Under the pieces are notes generated by a model. That model saw only the letters and a list, made by a program, of their open reading frames with translations. It was not told where the DNA came from and searched no databases. From CAVTPU01 sp963736695 (GTDB lineage: Bacteria > Actinomycetota > Actinomycetes > Mycobacteriales > Micromonosporaceae), in contig CAVTPU010000004.1 in assembly GCA_963736695.1 (NCBI GenBank), forward strand, positions 1,364,001-1,428,000: DNA of 64,000 bases, written 5' to 3'. This document shows positions 42,602 to 51,715 of the stretch, one piece after another; positions within the stretch are counted from its first letter, which is position 1, and each line of letters begins with the position of its first letter. The translations under genes and the position numbers were made by a program.

Positions 42602-43567
42602 TCAGTCCACGACCGCGCGACGATAGCGATTGGCCAACTGTCCTATCTTCGCGACGAGTTCCGGCGGTTCGGTGACCGTGAAGTCCACATCGAGCAGTCC
42701 AAGATAGACAGCGACAGTGTCGACGCTGTCGGCCCCGGTCACCAACACACACGACTGCTCATCGACGACCTCGACGACCCCGACCGCCGGGTTGATCCGG
42801 GCGGACACCACGGCGGTCGGCGCATGCACCGTGATTCGTGCCCGAAACCGGAACCCTGCCTGCGACGCGCCGCGCGCCACAAAGGCTGCGACATCACCGC
42901 CCTCGGGCAGCTCGCGAGGCGCGAATCCCGGGCCGGACGGAACGCGCGGGTCGATCCTGTCCACCCGAAAGGTGCGCCAGTCCGCACGATCGATGTCCCA
43001 CGCGACGAGATACCACTTCCTTCCCCACGTCACGAGGCGGTGCGGTTCGACGGCGCGAACCGTGCCAGCCCCGTCATGCGACCGATAGTCGAAACGCAAC
43101 CGCTGGTGATCGCGACACGCACCCGCCAACGTTGTGAGCACCGCCGAATCGACCGTCGGCGCGGCGACGTCGGGCGGCACCACCACCGTGTAGTCGACGA
43201 CGGCGCCGACCCGTTGCCGCAGCCGAGCGGGCAACACCTGATCGAGCTTCGCCAACGCGCGCACCGCCGTCTCTTCGATGCCGGCGACCGGGTTGCGTGC
43301 CGCGGTGCGCAACCCCACCGCGACGGCGACCGCCTCATCGTCGTCGAGCAGCAGGGGCGGCATGACACTGCCCGCGCCCAATCGATAGCCGCCGTCCGTG
43401 CCCCGAGTCGCGTTGACGGGATAACCCAGATCCCGCAGGCGTTCCACGTCACGCCGCACGGTGCGTTGACTGACCTGGAGGCGGGCAGCAAGGTCGGAGC
43501 CGGTCCAGTCGCGCCGAGCCTGCAGGAGCGAGAGGAGTTTCAGCAGTCGAGCCGACGTTTCCCACAT
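42602..43567 (-). CDS. WYL-domain transcriptional regulator
   Basis: A 321-residue protein. The N-terminal HTH_11 domain reads WTGSDLAARLQVSQRTVRRDVERL (about 20-45) with the wing DGGYRLGAGS. The WYL domain (about 140-225) has KWYLVAWDIDRADWRTFRVDRI, and a WCX-type C-terminus follows. WYL domains bind nucleotide or small-molecule ligands. It is divergent from the epoxide hydrolase gene (63-base gap) and probably controls it. The 3' end lies 39 bases from the start of the DUF4132 gene, so transcripts could run into the Yeh-like operon. Confidence 0.9.
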   Translation of the reverse strand: MWETSARLLKLLSLLQARRDWTGSDLAARLQVSQRTVRRDVERLRDLGYPVNATRGTDGGYRLGAGSVMPPLLLDDDEAVAVAVGLRTAARNPVAGIEETAVRALAKLDQVLPARLRQRVGAVVDYTVVVPPDVAAPTVDSAVLTTLAGACRDHQRLRFDYRSHDGAGTVRAVEPHRLVTWGRKWYLVAWDIDRADWRTFRVDRIDPRVPSGPGFAPRELPEGGDVAAFVARGASQAGFRFRARITVHAPTAVVSARINPAVGVVEVVDEQSCVLVTGADSVDTVAVYLGLLDVDFTVTEPPELVAKIGQLANRYRRAVVD

Positions 43568-43630
43568 GCGGAGAAGTCTGACACGACTTTAGGACAGAAG
43601 TTGACCGCAACGCCCCGTAACGTCGCTGGC

Positions 43631-44773
43631 ATGAGCGACACGACAGACATCAGACCGTTCCGCATCGACGTGCCACAGGCCGACCTCGACGACCTCGCCG
43701 CCCGACTGGAGGCAACCCGCTGGCCCGACGAGATGCCCACTGCGGGAACCGACTACGGCATGCCGTCCAATGTGGTGGCACGGCTCGGCGAACGGTGGCG
43801 CACCGGATATGACTGGCGGGCGCACGAGGCGCGCCTCAACGAGATCCCCCAGTTCACCACCACAATCGACGGTCAGAACATCCACTTCATGCATGTCCGC
43901 TCGGTCGAACCCGACGCGACGCCGTTGTTGCTGTTGCACGGGTGGCCGGGCTCCGTTGTGGAGTTCATCGACATGATCGGACCGTTGACCGACCCGCGGG
44001 CGCACGGTGGCGACCCGTCCCGAGCCTTCCATGTCGTGGTGCCGTCGCTACCGGGATACGGCTTCTCCGGACCGACGTCCGAGCCGGGTTGGGACAGTGC
44101 CCGCATGGCGAGGGCGTTCGCAGCGCTGATGAGCCGGTTGGGTTATCAGCGATGGGGCGCGGTGGGCGGCGACGCCGGCGCCCTGGTCGGCAGGGAGCTG
44201 GGCATCCTCGCGCCGAATGGCCTCATCGGCGTACATCTGCTTCAGATCTTTGCTTTTCCGTCTGGTGATCCAGCCGAGTTTGAACGACTGTCCGACATGG
44301 ACAAGGCGAGTCTGTCCGGCGCGGCCGCCGACTTCGAGAGCAAGTCCGGATATCGAAAGATCCAACAAACCAGACCCCAAACTCTTGCGTACGCGCTGAC
44401 AGACTCGCCCTCGGGGCAGTTGGCGTGGAACGCGGAGCTGTGGACCGGCTGGGGCGACTTCGCGGACTATCTCGACGTGGACACCTTTCTCACCCACGTG
44501 AGCATCTTCTGGTTCACCCGCACCGCAGGGTCGAGCGCCCGACACTATTTCGAAGATGCCCGCAGCGGCGCCGGCTATCGGGAGGAACCGAACCGGGTTC
44601 CGACCGCAGTCGCCGTGTTTCCACATGACTTCCGGACGGTTCGAACGTTCGCCGAGCGGGCGAACTCCGTCGTTCGATACACGGAGTTCGACCGCGGCGG
44701 CCACTTCGCCTACACAACCGATCCGGACCTGGTGGTCGGTGATCTGCGGGAGTTCTTCGCGAGTCTCAACTAG
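43631..44773 (+). CDS. Epoxide hydrolase (alpha/beta fold, EPHN type)
   Basis: A 380-residue enzyme. The EHN lid (1-110: FRIDVPQADLDDLAARLEAT) is typical of microsomal-type epoxide hydrolases. The oxyanion motif is LLHGWPGSVVEF, the nucleophile Asp is in VGGDAGALVG, and the catalytic His is near the C-terminus in DRGGHFAY. Converts epoxides to diols. No signal peptide. ATG 43631 matches the family start; TAACGT is seven bases upstream. Divergent WYL regulator. The stop shares a CTAG with the convergent SMP-30 gene. Confidence 0.9.
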   Translation: MSDTTDIRPFRIDVPQADLDDLAARLEATRWPDEMPTAGTDYGMPSNVVARLGERWRTGYDWRAHEARLNEIPQFTTTIDGQNIHFMHVRSVEPDATPLLLLHGWPGSVVEFIDMIGPLTDPRAHGGDPSRAFHVVVPSLPGYGFSGPTSEPGWDSARMARAFAALMSRLGYQRWGAVGGDAGALVGRELGILAPNGLIGVHLLQIFAFPSGDPAEFERLSDMDKASLSGAAADFESKSGYRKIQQTRPQTLAYALTDSPSGQLAWNAELWTGWGDFADYLDVDTFLTHVSIFWFTRTAGSSARHYFEDARSGAGYREEPNRVPTAVAVFPHDFRTVRTFAERANSVVRYTEFDRGGHFAYTTDPDLVVGDLREFFASLN

Positions 44774-45633
44774 ACAGACCCGGCCGCTGCGGGGACGGCG
44801 ACGTCAAGGGCCAGGATCTTGCCGGTGGGATCGCCGGTGAACATCGCCGGACCCTGAGACCAGTCGGCCACAACCATAAGCAGCGTACGCCCATCCGGTC
44901 CGCCGAGCGCACACGAGAAGCAGCCGAGTCCAGTGTCGACGGTCTGCAGCACTTCGCCGCCTTCGGCCACCCGCACACAGCGATGGTTGGGCACATCCGC
45001 ATACCACACAGCCCCTTCGGCATCGAGGCAGATGCCGTCCGGGGCTGCTGGATCGCCCAGATCGGCCCACACCCGACGGTTGGTGAGACCACCGTCGGGT
45101 GTGATGTCGAAGGCGGTGAGCACGTGTGCGAATGACTCCGCGACGATCAAGGTCGCGTCGTCGGGCGTGACCGCCATCCCGTTCGGAAAGCCGATCCCGT
45201 CGGCCACCTGCCGAACCGCGCCGTCGGGGGTCGCCACGGCCACCAGTCCTGGCCGGAACTCCCCGCCGGGAAACTCGAAAGCGATGTTGTTGAGATAGGA
45301 GTTGCCGCGGCCGTCCACCGCGATCTCGTTCCACTTATGCGAGCTGAATCCACTGAGGTCGGCGTGGATGACGAGGGCGCCGTCCGGCTCCTGACGAATG
45401 ACCTGGCGAGTGGCTCCCGAGACGACCAGCAGCCGACCGTCGGGCAGCCAGTCGATGCAGATCGGACTGAAACCGCCGCCACCCGTCAGGCCGACCATGA
45501 CCTCGCTTTTCCCGTCCAGGTCAACCGCGATGATCTCCTGGCGCGCCCAGTCGGCGAACCACAGTCGACCATCGTGCCAGCGAAGCGATTCACCGAAGAC
45601 GATCCCCGTCATCAAGGTCCGCACGTCAGACAT
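44770..45633 (-). CDS. SMP-30/gluconolactonase-family lactonase
   Basis: A 287-residue six-bladed propeller enzyme. Metal ligands are seen as the E of GIVFGESLRW, the N of NEIAVDGRGNSYLNN, the N of GIGFPNGMAVTPD, and the D of PDGICLDAEGAVWYAD. It hydrolyses lactones (sugar lactones or xenobiotic esters) using Ca2+/Zn2+. AGGAGAAG lies about five bases before ATG 45633. Convergent with the epoxide hydrolase, four-base overlap at the stops. Confidence 0.88.
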   Translation of the reverse strand: MSDVRTLMTGIVFGESLRWHDGRLWFADWARQEIIAVDLDGKSEVMVGLTGGGGFSPICIDWLPDGRLLVVSGATRQVIRQEPDGALVIHADLSGFSSHKWNEIAVDGRGNSYLNNIAFEFPGGEFRPGLVAVATPDGAVRQVADGIGFPNGMAVTPDDATLIVAESFAHVLTAFDITPDGGLTNRRVWADLGDPAAPDGICLDAEGAVWYADVPNHRCVRVAEGGEVLQTVDTGLGCFSCALGGPDGRTLLMVVADWSQGPAMFTGDPTGKILALDVAVPAAAGSV

Positions 45634-45784
45634 GACATCTTCTCCTCACCCGCGCCTCTCGGCGCCACTCACACACGGCATCTACCATTTCGACATGACC
45701 GGACGCCTGGCGACACAATACGCTGTTGGCCGAGACGCCGAACCGAAGCGGTTGGATCAGCCATCGATCGTTTGGTTCGGCCTT

Positions 45785-47464
45785 TCAGGTCCCGATGCGC
45801 CAGAAGCTGATATGGCCGTCCTCTTCGACGACTGCAAGGGTGTCGCCGTCCACCGCGCCTGAAACGACCAGATCCGCCTCGACCTGCACTTCGTCGACGA
45901 CCACGTCGGTGTCATCGTGCACCCGAAACCGACGTGCCCCCGGATCGCGAGGCTCCGCCTCCCAGGTGACATAGAGTCCGAGCGACGGGAACGCCGACAG
46001 CGCATGATCCCCCGCGACTGTTCCCGAATCGTGGCGAGGGCCCGGGTACCCGCCCGAGGTCCACGAGCCTGACTGATCGCCCACTGTCACGTCGATCAAA
46101 GCGGGTCCGGAGCGGGTCATCCGAACCTCATCGCCGCTCCCGCCATAGCGAAACGCATAAGGGGGCGGAGCGACACAATCGTCCGCCACAGCCCATATCT
46201 TCGCCGTGCCGTCGCTGGCGCAGGACAACACCGTGAGGCCATCCGCGCTGACGTCGACGGCCGTCACATAACCAGCGTGCTGTCCCAGATGGACGGGCGG
46301 CCCCGGCTTTCTGATGTCCCACAGAAGCACTTGACCGTCCCAGCCTCCGCTCACCACTCGGTCTTCGTCGACGAACGCGACTGCGTCGACCCATTGCCGG
46401 TGGGCGCCCATTCCCGTACCCGTGAAAATGGACCCGCTGAGGTGCCGGGCCGGACCGATCACGACTGCCGCATCGTCGGTTTCGGCGAGGAGGTCACCGA
46501 CTTCGAAGACACACACTTCGTGGTGCCAGTTGCCGGTGGCCACCCGCAGCCCCGACGGGGAGAAGGCGACGGCACCGGTCACGTTCCGGGCCTGCGCTAG
46601 CATCGGGCTCCCCGGCTGGTGACCCGCGAAGGTGGCGGCGATCCGCAGGGATGGCAGTGAGTGCAGGGCGTGTGGCAGACCCCAACAGCCTCCGACCACG
46701 ACGTGTCGCCGGTCGGGACTCAGCGCCAGGGCACCCGAACCGACGCTGTCTTCCCGGGCGAGTAGGTCGCCCGTGACGACGTCCCACAACATGAGAGTGC
46801 TGCCGTCCAAAGCGAGCAGGCGACGCATGTCCACAAACCACAGTCCGGTCGGTCCCTCCACTCCGGACAGCGTCCGGAGTTGGTCGCCCGACGACAGGTC
46901 ATGGATGGCGATGTCACGCCAGTAGCGGACCGCGAGAAGAATGTTGTCGGGCGACACGGCGAAGGCACCGTTGTCTTCCCGTGGGAGGCCGATCCGGTGT
47001 GCGAAGGTCCGCTCCCCATTGGCGGTGAACCGCACGAACCAACCGCTGGCGTGACCGTCTCCATCCGGGTCGACGCTGAGTCCGCCGAGCGAACCTCCTC
47101 CGAACAGGTCGATCCCCGCCCCGGATGTGAACGCGGCGTGCGACGGGTGCAGTCCGGTCTCGATCGTGAGTTGCGCACCCGGCCCCGACCGGGTGGTCGC
47201 GACGCGATGCACCAAGGGACGAGACGTTGCGGAGCCGTGCAGATGACGCTCCGCGAGCGCCCGTACGGATGAATCTGCCATTGCCTCCCGCAGCAGGGTG
47301 ACGTTTCCGCCCCGGGCCAGCAGGTGGGCACGTCGGCGCAGCCACGCCGCGAATTCCGTTGAGGCATTCTCGATTGCCATGACGACCGCAGCCCGCCGGT
47401 CTTCCGGGAAGTCGGCCGACGCGAGCAGTTCGACCAGGTCCGTGAACGCTTCGGAGTCAGACAC
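45785..47464 (-). CDS. WD40-repeat protein
   Basis: A 559-residue soluble protein. The first 80 residues form a helical cap (FTDLVELLASADFPEDRRAAV). The rest holds WD40-like blades, e.g. RQWVDAVAFVDEDRVVSGGWDGQVLLWDIRK and GYVTAVDVSADGLTVLSCASDGTAKIWAV, which predict a seven- to eight-bladed propeller for protein binding. GTG 47464 is the chosen start (no RBS); longer starts reach 47575. No kinase or caspase module is attached, unlike many bacterial WD40 proteins. Function unknown. Confidence 0.75.
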   Translation of the reverse strand: MSDSEAFTDLVELLASADFPEDRRAAVVMAIENASTEFAAWLRRRAHLLARGGNVTLLREAMADSSVRALAERHLHGSATSRPLVHRVATTRSGPGAQLTIETGLHPSHAAFTSGAGIDLFGGGSLGGLSVDPDGDGHASGWFVRFTANGERTFAHRIGLPREDNGAFAVSPDNILLAVRYWRDIAIHDLSSGDQLRTLSGVEGPTGLWFVDMRRLLALDGSTLMLWDVVTGDLLAREDSVGSGALALSPDRRHVVVGGCWGLPHALHSLPSLRIAATFAGHQPGSPMLAQARNVTGAVAFSPSGLRVATGNWHHEVCVFEVGDLLAETDDAAVVIGPARHLSGSIFTGTGMGAHRQWVDAVAFVDEDRVVSGGWDGQVLLWDIRKPGPPVHLGQHAGYVTAVDVSADGLTVLSCASDGTAKIWAVADDCVAPPPYAFRYGGSGDEVRMTRSGPALIDVTVGDQSGSWTSGGYPGPRHDSGTVAGDHALSAFPSLGLYVTWEAEPRDPGARRFRVHDDTDVVVDEVQVEADLVVSGAVDGDTLAVVEEDGHISFWRIGT

Positions 47465-47657
47465 CGGACCAGCATGCCATCTCTTAGCCCCGCGAGCGAC
47501 GCAGGTCGCGGCGCATGCAACGCGGGGCCACCGGCCGAGGCTCGGATTCGGCGACATCGGCATTCCCGAGATCACCCACGGTGATCCACTTCCGACGTTC
47601 GATCTTGGCTGCTTTCATCGACCCGACACAGCAGATATCGCTGCCTGGGGACACGTT

Positions 47658-48566
47658 CTAACGAGTCAGAAAGGAACGCACGCCGTCAACGCCGTCCCGA
47701 TATGCGGCCTTGAGGTCAGGTGCGAGCGGATTGCCGTCCAGGTCGAGCCGGGTGAGAGAGTCGATGCTCCCAATCGAAACCGGTAGTTCTGCTAGCTGGT
47801 TGCCTTTCAGCGAAAGGATTCTGAGGGAGGTAAGGTTTCCGATCGAGTCCGGCAGCACCGACAACCGGTTGCCGTACAAGTTGAGCCTGGCAAGAGAGGC
47901 GAGGCACCCAAGTGACTCCGGCAACACCGCGAGTTTGTTGAATCTCAGGTCGAGGTCCGAAAGGGAAGTAAGATTCCCAATCCACTCCGGCAGCACCGAC
48001 AACCGGTTGCCAGCTAGATCGAGCCTGTCGAGAGCGGCGAGGTTGCTGATCGAGTCTGGCAACACCGATAGCCGGTTGTCAGCCAGATCGAGACTTTCGA
48101 GAGCAGCGAGGTTGCCGATCGAGTCTGGCAACACCCTCAGGTCCATATCCGAGAGATCGAGCTCCGTAAGGGAAGTGAGATTCCCAATCCAGCCCGGCAA
48201 CACCGAGAACCGATTGTCGAACAGGTAAAGCCTGGCAAGAGCGGTGAGGTTCCCTAACGACTCCGGCAACTCCGTCAAACGGTTACCCCACAGGCTGAGC
48301 TCCGTAAGGGAGGTAAGATTCCCAATCCAGCCCGGCAACACCCTCAGACCCATGCCCGACAGCCAAAGCTCCGTAAGGGACGTAAGATTCCCAATCCAAT
48401 CCGGCAACACCCTCAACCGGTTGCCCCACAGGCTGAGGCCCGTAAGGGAGGTAAGATTCCCGATCGAGTCTGGCAACTCCGTCAAACCCATGTCCGATAG
48501 GTCCAGAGCCTTTGCCCCAGTCCTAGCCGCCTCCGCAATGCGCATCTCCACATCGGACAACGTCAT
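47658..48566 (-). CDS. Cytoplasmic leucine-rich-repeat protein (11 repeats)
   Basis: A 302-residue paralog of the LRR protein at 8797-9594. It has the same 20-residue cap (SDVEMRIAEAARTGAKALDL), eleven 23-residue repeats (LxLxxNRLxVLPDxIGNLTSLT) and the exit cap PLAPDLKAAYRDGVDGVRSF. Aromatic PDWIGNL/PGWIGNL variants occur, so the solenoid surface differs from the paralog. GGAG lies four bases before ATG 48566. No membrane or secretion signal. Partner unknown. Confidence 0.85.
   Translation of the reverse strand: MTLSDVEMRIAEAARTGAKALDLSDMGLTELPDSIGNLTSLTGLSLWGNRLRVLPDWIGNLTSLTELWLSGMGLRVLPGWIGNLTSLTELSLWGNRLTELPESLGNLTALARLYLFDNRFSVLPGWIGNLTSLTELDLSDMDLRVLPDSIGNLAALESLDLADNRLSVLPDSISNLAALDRLDLAGNRLSVLPEWIGNLTSLSDLDLRFNKLAVLPESLGCLASLARLNLYGNRLSVLPDSIGNLTSLRILSLKGNQLAELPVSIGSIDSLTRLDLDGNPLAPDLKAAYRDGVDGVRSFLTR
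47748..48506. repeat. Eleven tandem 69-bp LRR-coding repeats
   Basis: Eleven 69-bp units on the minus strand encode 23-residue LRRs. Several units share long identical tracts (for example the GWIGNLTSLTEL and DSIGNL segments), consistent with duplication inside the gene. Confidence 0.8.
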
Positions 48567-48866
48567 GCTCCGTTCTCAGAATGACACGGCAGAGGCAAAT
48601 CGACCACATCGACTACTTGGGACCGCCGGTCCAACGAATCGCGGAACCACAAAGATAACTGACAACAAACGTACGACTCCGACCCGGCACATAACGACGC
48701 TGAACCGACTCCTCGCACCTTCTCGAATGTTGCGACGATCGCTGGAGTCCGCCGAGCCTCCGGAGATCATTACCGAGATCGTGAAGGACAAGTTCGGTTG
48801 AGCCTGTGCGCAACGCGTCGGTGATCCGGCACTCAGCTTCGCTTCGCACGCGTTCTCCAAACAGGT
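48567..48866. other. 300-bp stretch without a convincing gene
   Basis: Lies between the LRR start and the esterase 3' end. It must hold the LRR promoter. Short open frames on both strands lack an RBS and any family resemblance. Confidence 0.45.
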
Positions 48867-49884
48867 TCAGCCGACCCGCGGATGGGCGGCGAAGAACTGC
48901 CAGATCACCGCGGTGGCGTCGAGCGCACTCGACGGTGAATCGGTCTGAAGCAGCTTCTCCAGCAGTGGCTTCCCCTCACCGCCGGGCCACTGGTGACCGG
49001 CCCCGGTGATGGTGATGAGATCGACGGCACGCCCATTGGGGCAGTTGGCGGTCGACCGGCTGACCGGACCGTCGGCGGTGAGAACCGGTTCGCCGCAGCC
49101 GTCGACCGCGCGCCACCGGGCGATGACGTCGTTGATCGGCGGCCCGTCGATGTGTGCGACGCCTTCGCCGACGCTGCCGTCGAAGGGCACCCGGGTGTCG
49201 GAGAGTCCGTGGACGTGGATGACCGACACCGGCGCTGGAGTGGGACAGTCGACCAGCATCGTGGCGGCGTCCGGGCCGATCGCGGCGAACGTCGTGGTTT
49301 CACAGGCCAACCGATAGGACATGATGCCACCGTTGGAGATGCCGGTGGCGAAGACCCGATTCGGGTCGGCCGTCTCGCCGCCGACGGCGAGACGTTGCCG
49401 CACGGTGGCCACGATCGCCTCGATCGCCGCCACATCGTCGACATTGGAGCGATTCGGTTGACCGCAGCAGTTGCCACCGGCGTTCCAGGCCCGGTCGGTC
49501 CCGTCCGGATAGACCACCAGGAAGTGGTCGAGGTCGGCTCGACCGTCCCAACCGTACGCCGATTCGGCCTGCGCCCCGGTGCCGAAGCCACCGTGCAGGA
49601 AGACCACGATCGGGACGGGCCGGACCAGAGTAGTGGGCCGGTAGACCCGGTAGCTCGCGAACATGTCCGTCCACTGTGATCTGTCCGGTCGACTGGCCGA
49701 CCGGAATCCGTTCGGCACCGCCGGTGGCCGAGCTTCCACCCGCCTTTGGCCGGCATCCGGCGGCTGAGAGCAGGAGCGAGAGCGAGACGGCGAGCGCGAC
49801 GACACCACCGAGCCCTCCCCGCCATCGAGGCGCCAACCGTGACAGGGTCGCCGATGGTCGCCGGGTCGCGAACCGTCCACTCAT
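48867..49884 (-). pseudogene. Lipoprotein polyhydroxybutyrate-depolymerase-like esterase, frameshifted
   Basis: Two frames together encode one LpqC/PHB-depolymerase-type esterase. The 5' part from ATG 49884 (AGGGTGG upstream) gives a lipoprotein signal with lipobox LLLSAAGC, then VGQSTGQITVDGHVR. The rest continues in another frame as SYRVYRPTTLVRPVPIVVFL-HGG, with oxyanion HGGFGTG, nucleophile GISNGG, and GAGHQWPGG for the catalytic His. Removing one G near 49653-49660 restores a continuous product of about 338 residues. It is either a genuine frameshift mutation or a sequencing error; the domain is otherwise intact. Confidence 0.75.
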
Positions 49885-50048
49885 CGGTCCACCCTGGGCC
49901 GGAATTGTCAGTGCCAGGTAAAGCCATGATGAAAGGCCCGTCAACGGATCCGGCGGATTCGACGACGTCCTGACGCATCTCGGATCGCGGGAGGACAGCC
50001 GTGTCATCCGCCCCAGTGATGGCGTTTTGTAGATCATCTAATGTCCCA

Positions 50049-50069
50049 ATGTCTCTTACAAAGAGACAT
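50049..50069. promoter_or_regulatory. Perfect 9-3-9 palindrome in a divergent promoter region
   Basis: ATGTCTCTT-ACA-AAGAGACAT lies between the leftward esterase gene and the rightward acetyltransferase gene. The length and spacing suggest a repressor operator rather than a terminator. No matching regulator gene is adjacent. Confidence 0.5.
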
Positions 50070-50102
50070 GGTAGGGCGGCGGCGAGCGTCGCCCGGCATG
50101 GT

Positions 50103-50108
50103 TACCCT
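50103..50108 (+). promoter_or_regulatory. -10 hexamer of a leaderless GNAT transcript
   Basis: TACCCT, six bases, then GTG 50115; no RBS. Confidence 0.4.
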
Positions 50109-50114
50109 GGTCGG

Positions 50115-50531
50115 GTGAGTGATCAGGTCTTCGACATCTCCACCGACCCGAGCCGACTCGATCTTGATCGGGTGCACGGCTGGTTGTCCACCGACACCTA
50201 CTGGGCCCGGGGATGTGATCGCGCGGCCGTCGACCGGGCTGCCGCCAACTCGATCACTTTTGGCGTCTATGCCCCGAATGGCACCCAGGTGGGTTATGCC
50301 CGTGCGGTCACGGATCTCACGACGTTCGCCTGGGTCGCCGACGTCTACATCGATCGATCGGTGCGCGGGCGAGGTCTGGGGGTCCGGCTGACCGAGGCTA
50401 TCCGTGATCATCTTTCGCCGTACGGATTGCGCCGGATTGTCTTGATGACCGCTGACGCGCACGAGGTCTATGCCAAGGTGGGCTTCACCGCACTGCCCGA
50501 TCCTGGGCGGTTCATGATGCTGTGCCCGTGA
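50115..50531 (+). CDS. GNAT acetyltransferase
   Basis: A 138-residue protein. WVADVYIDRSVRGRGLGVRLTE carries the acetyl-CoA-binding R-G-x-G-L/V signature (about residues 75-96), and LRRIVLMTADAHEVYAKVGF is the typical C-terminal strand-helix with the conserved Tyr. The opening FDISTDPSRLDLDRVHGWLSTDTYWARG is characteristic of a group of small GNATs annotated as N-acetyltransferases. GTG 50115 fits the family start. The palindrome at 50049-50069 is about 45 bases upstream. Substrate unknown. Confidence 0.85.
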   Translation: MSDQVFDISTDPSRLDLDRVHGWLSTDTYWARGCDRAAVDRAAANSITFGVYAPNGTQVGYARAVTDLTTFAWVADVYIDRSVRGRGLGVRLTEAIRDHLSPYGLRRIVLMTADAHEVYAKVGFTALPDPGRFMMLCP

Positions 50532-50578
50532 CCTGACCCACCGGCCACGAACGCCGGACGGCGAGCGGCCGGCACCTG

Positions 50579-51181
50579 TCAGGGTGCCGTTGTGGGCGAG
50601 TATGGCCTGGTGGGCGGCGGTACTGAATCGATGATCTTGCCGTCGGCGTGCACGCACCGGCTGTTGCCTCGGATGGTGATCCCGTCGTGTGCCGGTCCGG
50701 CGAGGTTGATCTCCATGTAGCGGCCGCCGTTGCTCGCGACGAGCGTGTCGTTGTCCCAGCCGAGCGTCCAGCCGGCGTGTCGGAGCCGCTCGATGAGCGA
50801 GGCGTTGGCGTTTTCGGCGGCGTTCGAGGTCTCGGGCAGCTGCACGTGCGCCGCATATACCCACTTCACGATCAACGGACCCGGGTGCGGGTTGTTGATG
50901 TCCTCCGGGAAACAGCCCTGCCTGCGGTCGTCTTGCGGGGTGCGTTGGGCGACGACACGACGTGGCAGGACGGCGAGAAGATCATCGACGCTGTGGTGCA
51001 GCAGACCGGCCTCCAGCGCGAGGGTCGCTTCCGCATCGGCGGGAAACGTCCGGGGAGCAGCCGTGGGCGCGCTGGCGAAGTCGCCGCACGCCACCGTGAC
51101 CATCAACAGCACACCACCGAGAACCGACGCCGTCCATCGGTTCACCGGACCGCCACCAGCCATCGTCGTTGCCGATCTCAT
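50579..51181 (-). CDS. Putative lipoprotein
   Basis: A 200-residue protein with a lipoprotein signal (RWTASVLGGVLLMVTVACGDF, lipobox TVAC). The mature region has two further Cys (QGCFPED, SRCVHAD) and a GWTLGWDNDTLVASNGGRYMEI strand pattern. No family recognised. ATG 51181 is chosen, with TTG 51196 and ATG 51163 as alternatives. It stands alone, convergent with the GNAT gene. Confidence 0.6.
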   Translation of the reverse strand: MRSATTMAGGGPVNRWTASVLGGVLLMVTVACGDFASAPTAAPRTFPADAEATLALEAGLLHHSVDDLLAVLPRRVVAQRTPQDDRRQGCFPEDINNPHPGPLIVKWVYAAHVQLPETSNAAENANASLIERLRHAGWTLGWDNDTLVASNGGRYMEINLAGPAHDGITIRGNSRCVHADGKIIDSVPPPTRPYSPTTAP

Positions 51182-51327
51182 CGCCCCATCACCCAATAAT
51201 CAGGGTACGAGCGAGCGCCGGCCTCCATGTGTGGAATGTCCGCTTGTCCTCGGCGACTTTTCGCGCCGCCGCTGCTCGAGTCACGGTCCGCACCGCAGCT
51301 CACCCCGGCTCCGCCGGAGCTCGCTCC

Positions 51328-51390
51328 AAGATCGTGGCGATTGGGGGTCGTCCCAGCGACCCGCAATCGCCACGATCACGCGCGTACGCC
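51328..51390. repeat. REP-like palindromic element, copy 1
   Basis: A 21-bp hairpin with one mismatch: GATCGTGGCGATTG (51330-51343) pairs with CAATCGCCACGATC (51364-51377), and GGGTCG with CGACCC inside, loop TCCCAG. The 63-bp element is repeated almost exactly at 51716-51778. It could act as a transcription terminator or be a small mobile repeat. Confidence 0.8.
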
Positions 51391-51450
51391 TGTAGACGTC
51401 GGATCACCGGCCGCCGCACGTCGTGACGTCGGGGTTTGTCACGAGTGGCG

Positions 51451-51471
51451 GCCCGCACCTACGGTGAAGCC
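51451..51471. repeat. 21-bp direct repeat before the small membrane gene
   Basis: The 21-bp segment, beginning GCCCGCACCTACGG, recurs at 51776-51796, where it is fused directly to REP copy 2. Here it lies about 60 bases from REP copy 1. Confidence 0.7.
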
Positions 51472-51472
51472 C

Positions 51473-51583
51473 ATGGCAGCTATCCGCCCGTGGCAGGTTC
51501 TGGCGATGTTGTGTTGCGGGGTAACCGTGACCGCCGTGATCGTCGGAGTGATCCTGCTGGTCAAGCGGGGCAGCAAACCCTAG
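51473..51583 (+). CDS. 36-residue single-pass membrane protein
   Basis: ATG 51473 opens AAIRPWQVLAMLCCGV, followed by a hydrophobic helix (TVTAVIVGVILLV) and a basic end (KRGSKP). The pattern IRPWQ(V/I)LxLLCC with a single helix is recurrent in Micromonosporaceae-like genomes as a conserved small protein of unknown role. GGTGAAG lies about five bases upstream. It is flanked by the duplicated palindromic elements. Confidence is moderate because of its size. Confidence 0.6.
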   Translation: MAAIRPWQVLAMLCCGVTVTAVIVGVILLVKRGSKP

Positions 51584-51715
51584 ATCAGCCGCACGCGCCG
51601 ACGAAACGGTCGCGGTCGTCAGCGTCGTCGGCCGACCTGGACGACGCCGCGACCGCCTTCCCACTCCATCCGCCACCAAGTTCGCCGCCTTCCGGCTCCG
51701 CCGCAGTTCACTCAA

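Noticed and set aside
42824..43630. Upstream extension of the epoxide hydrolase frame
   Set aside because: The extension is antisense to the WYL regulator; the family start is at 43631.
45695..45862. 55-codon plus-strand ORF with TACCAT six bases before its ATG
   Set aside because: The promoter-like hexamer fits the leaderless pattern, but the ORF runs into the WD40 gene antisense, has no family features, and half its length is shadow. Left as unproven.
47710..48228. Repetitive plus-strand frame across the LRR array
   Set aside because: The repeat register keeps the opposite strand open; the sense frame has the LRR pattern.
48576..48860. 94-codon minus-strand frame upstream of the LRR gene
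   Set aside because: Composition is unlike neighbours, no RBS, no motif.
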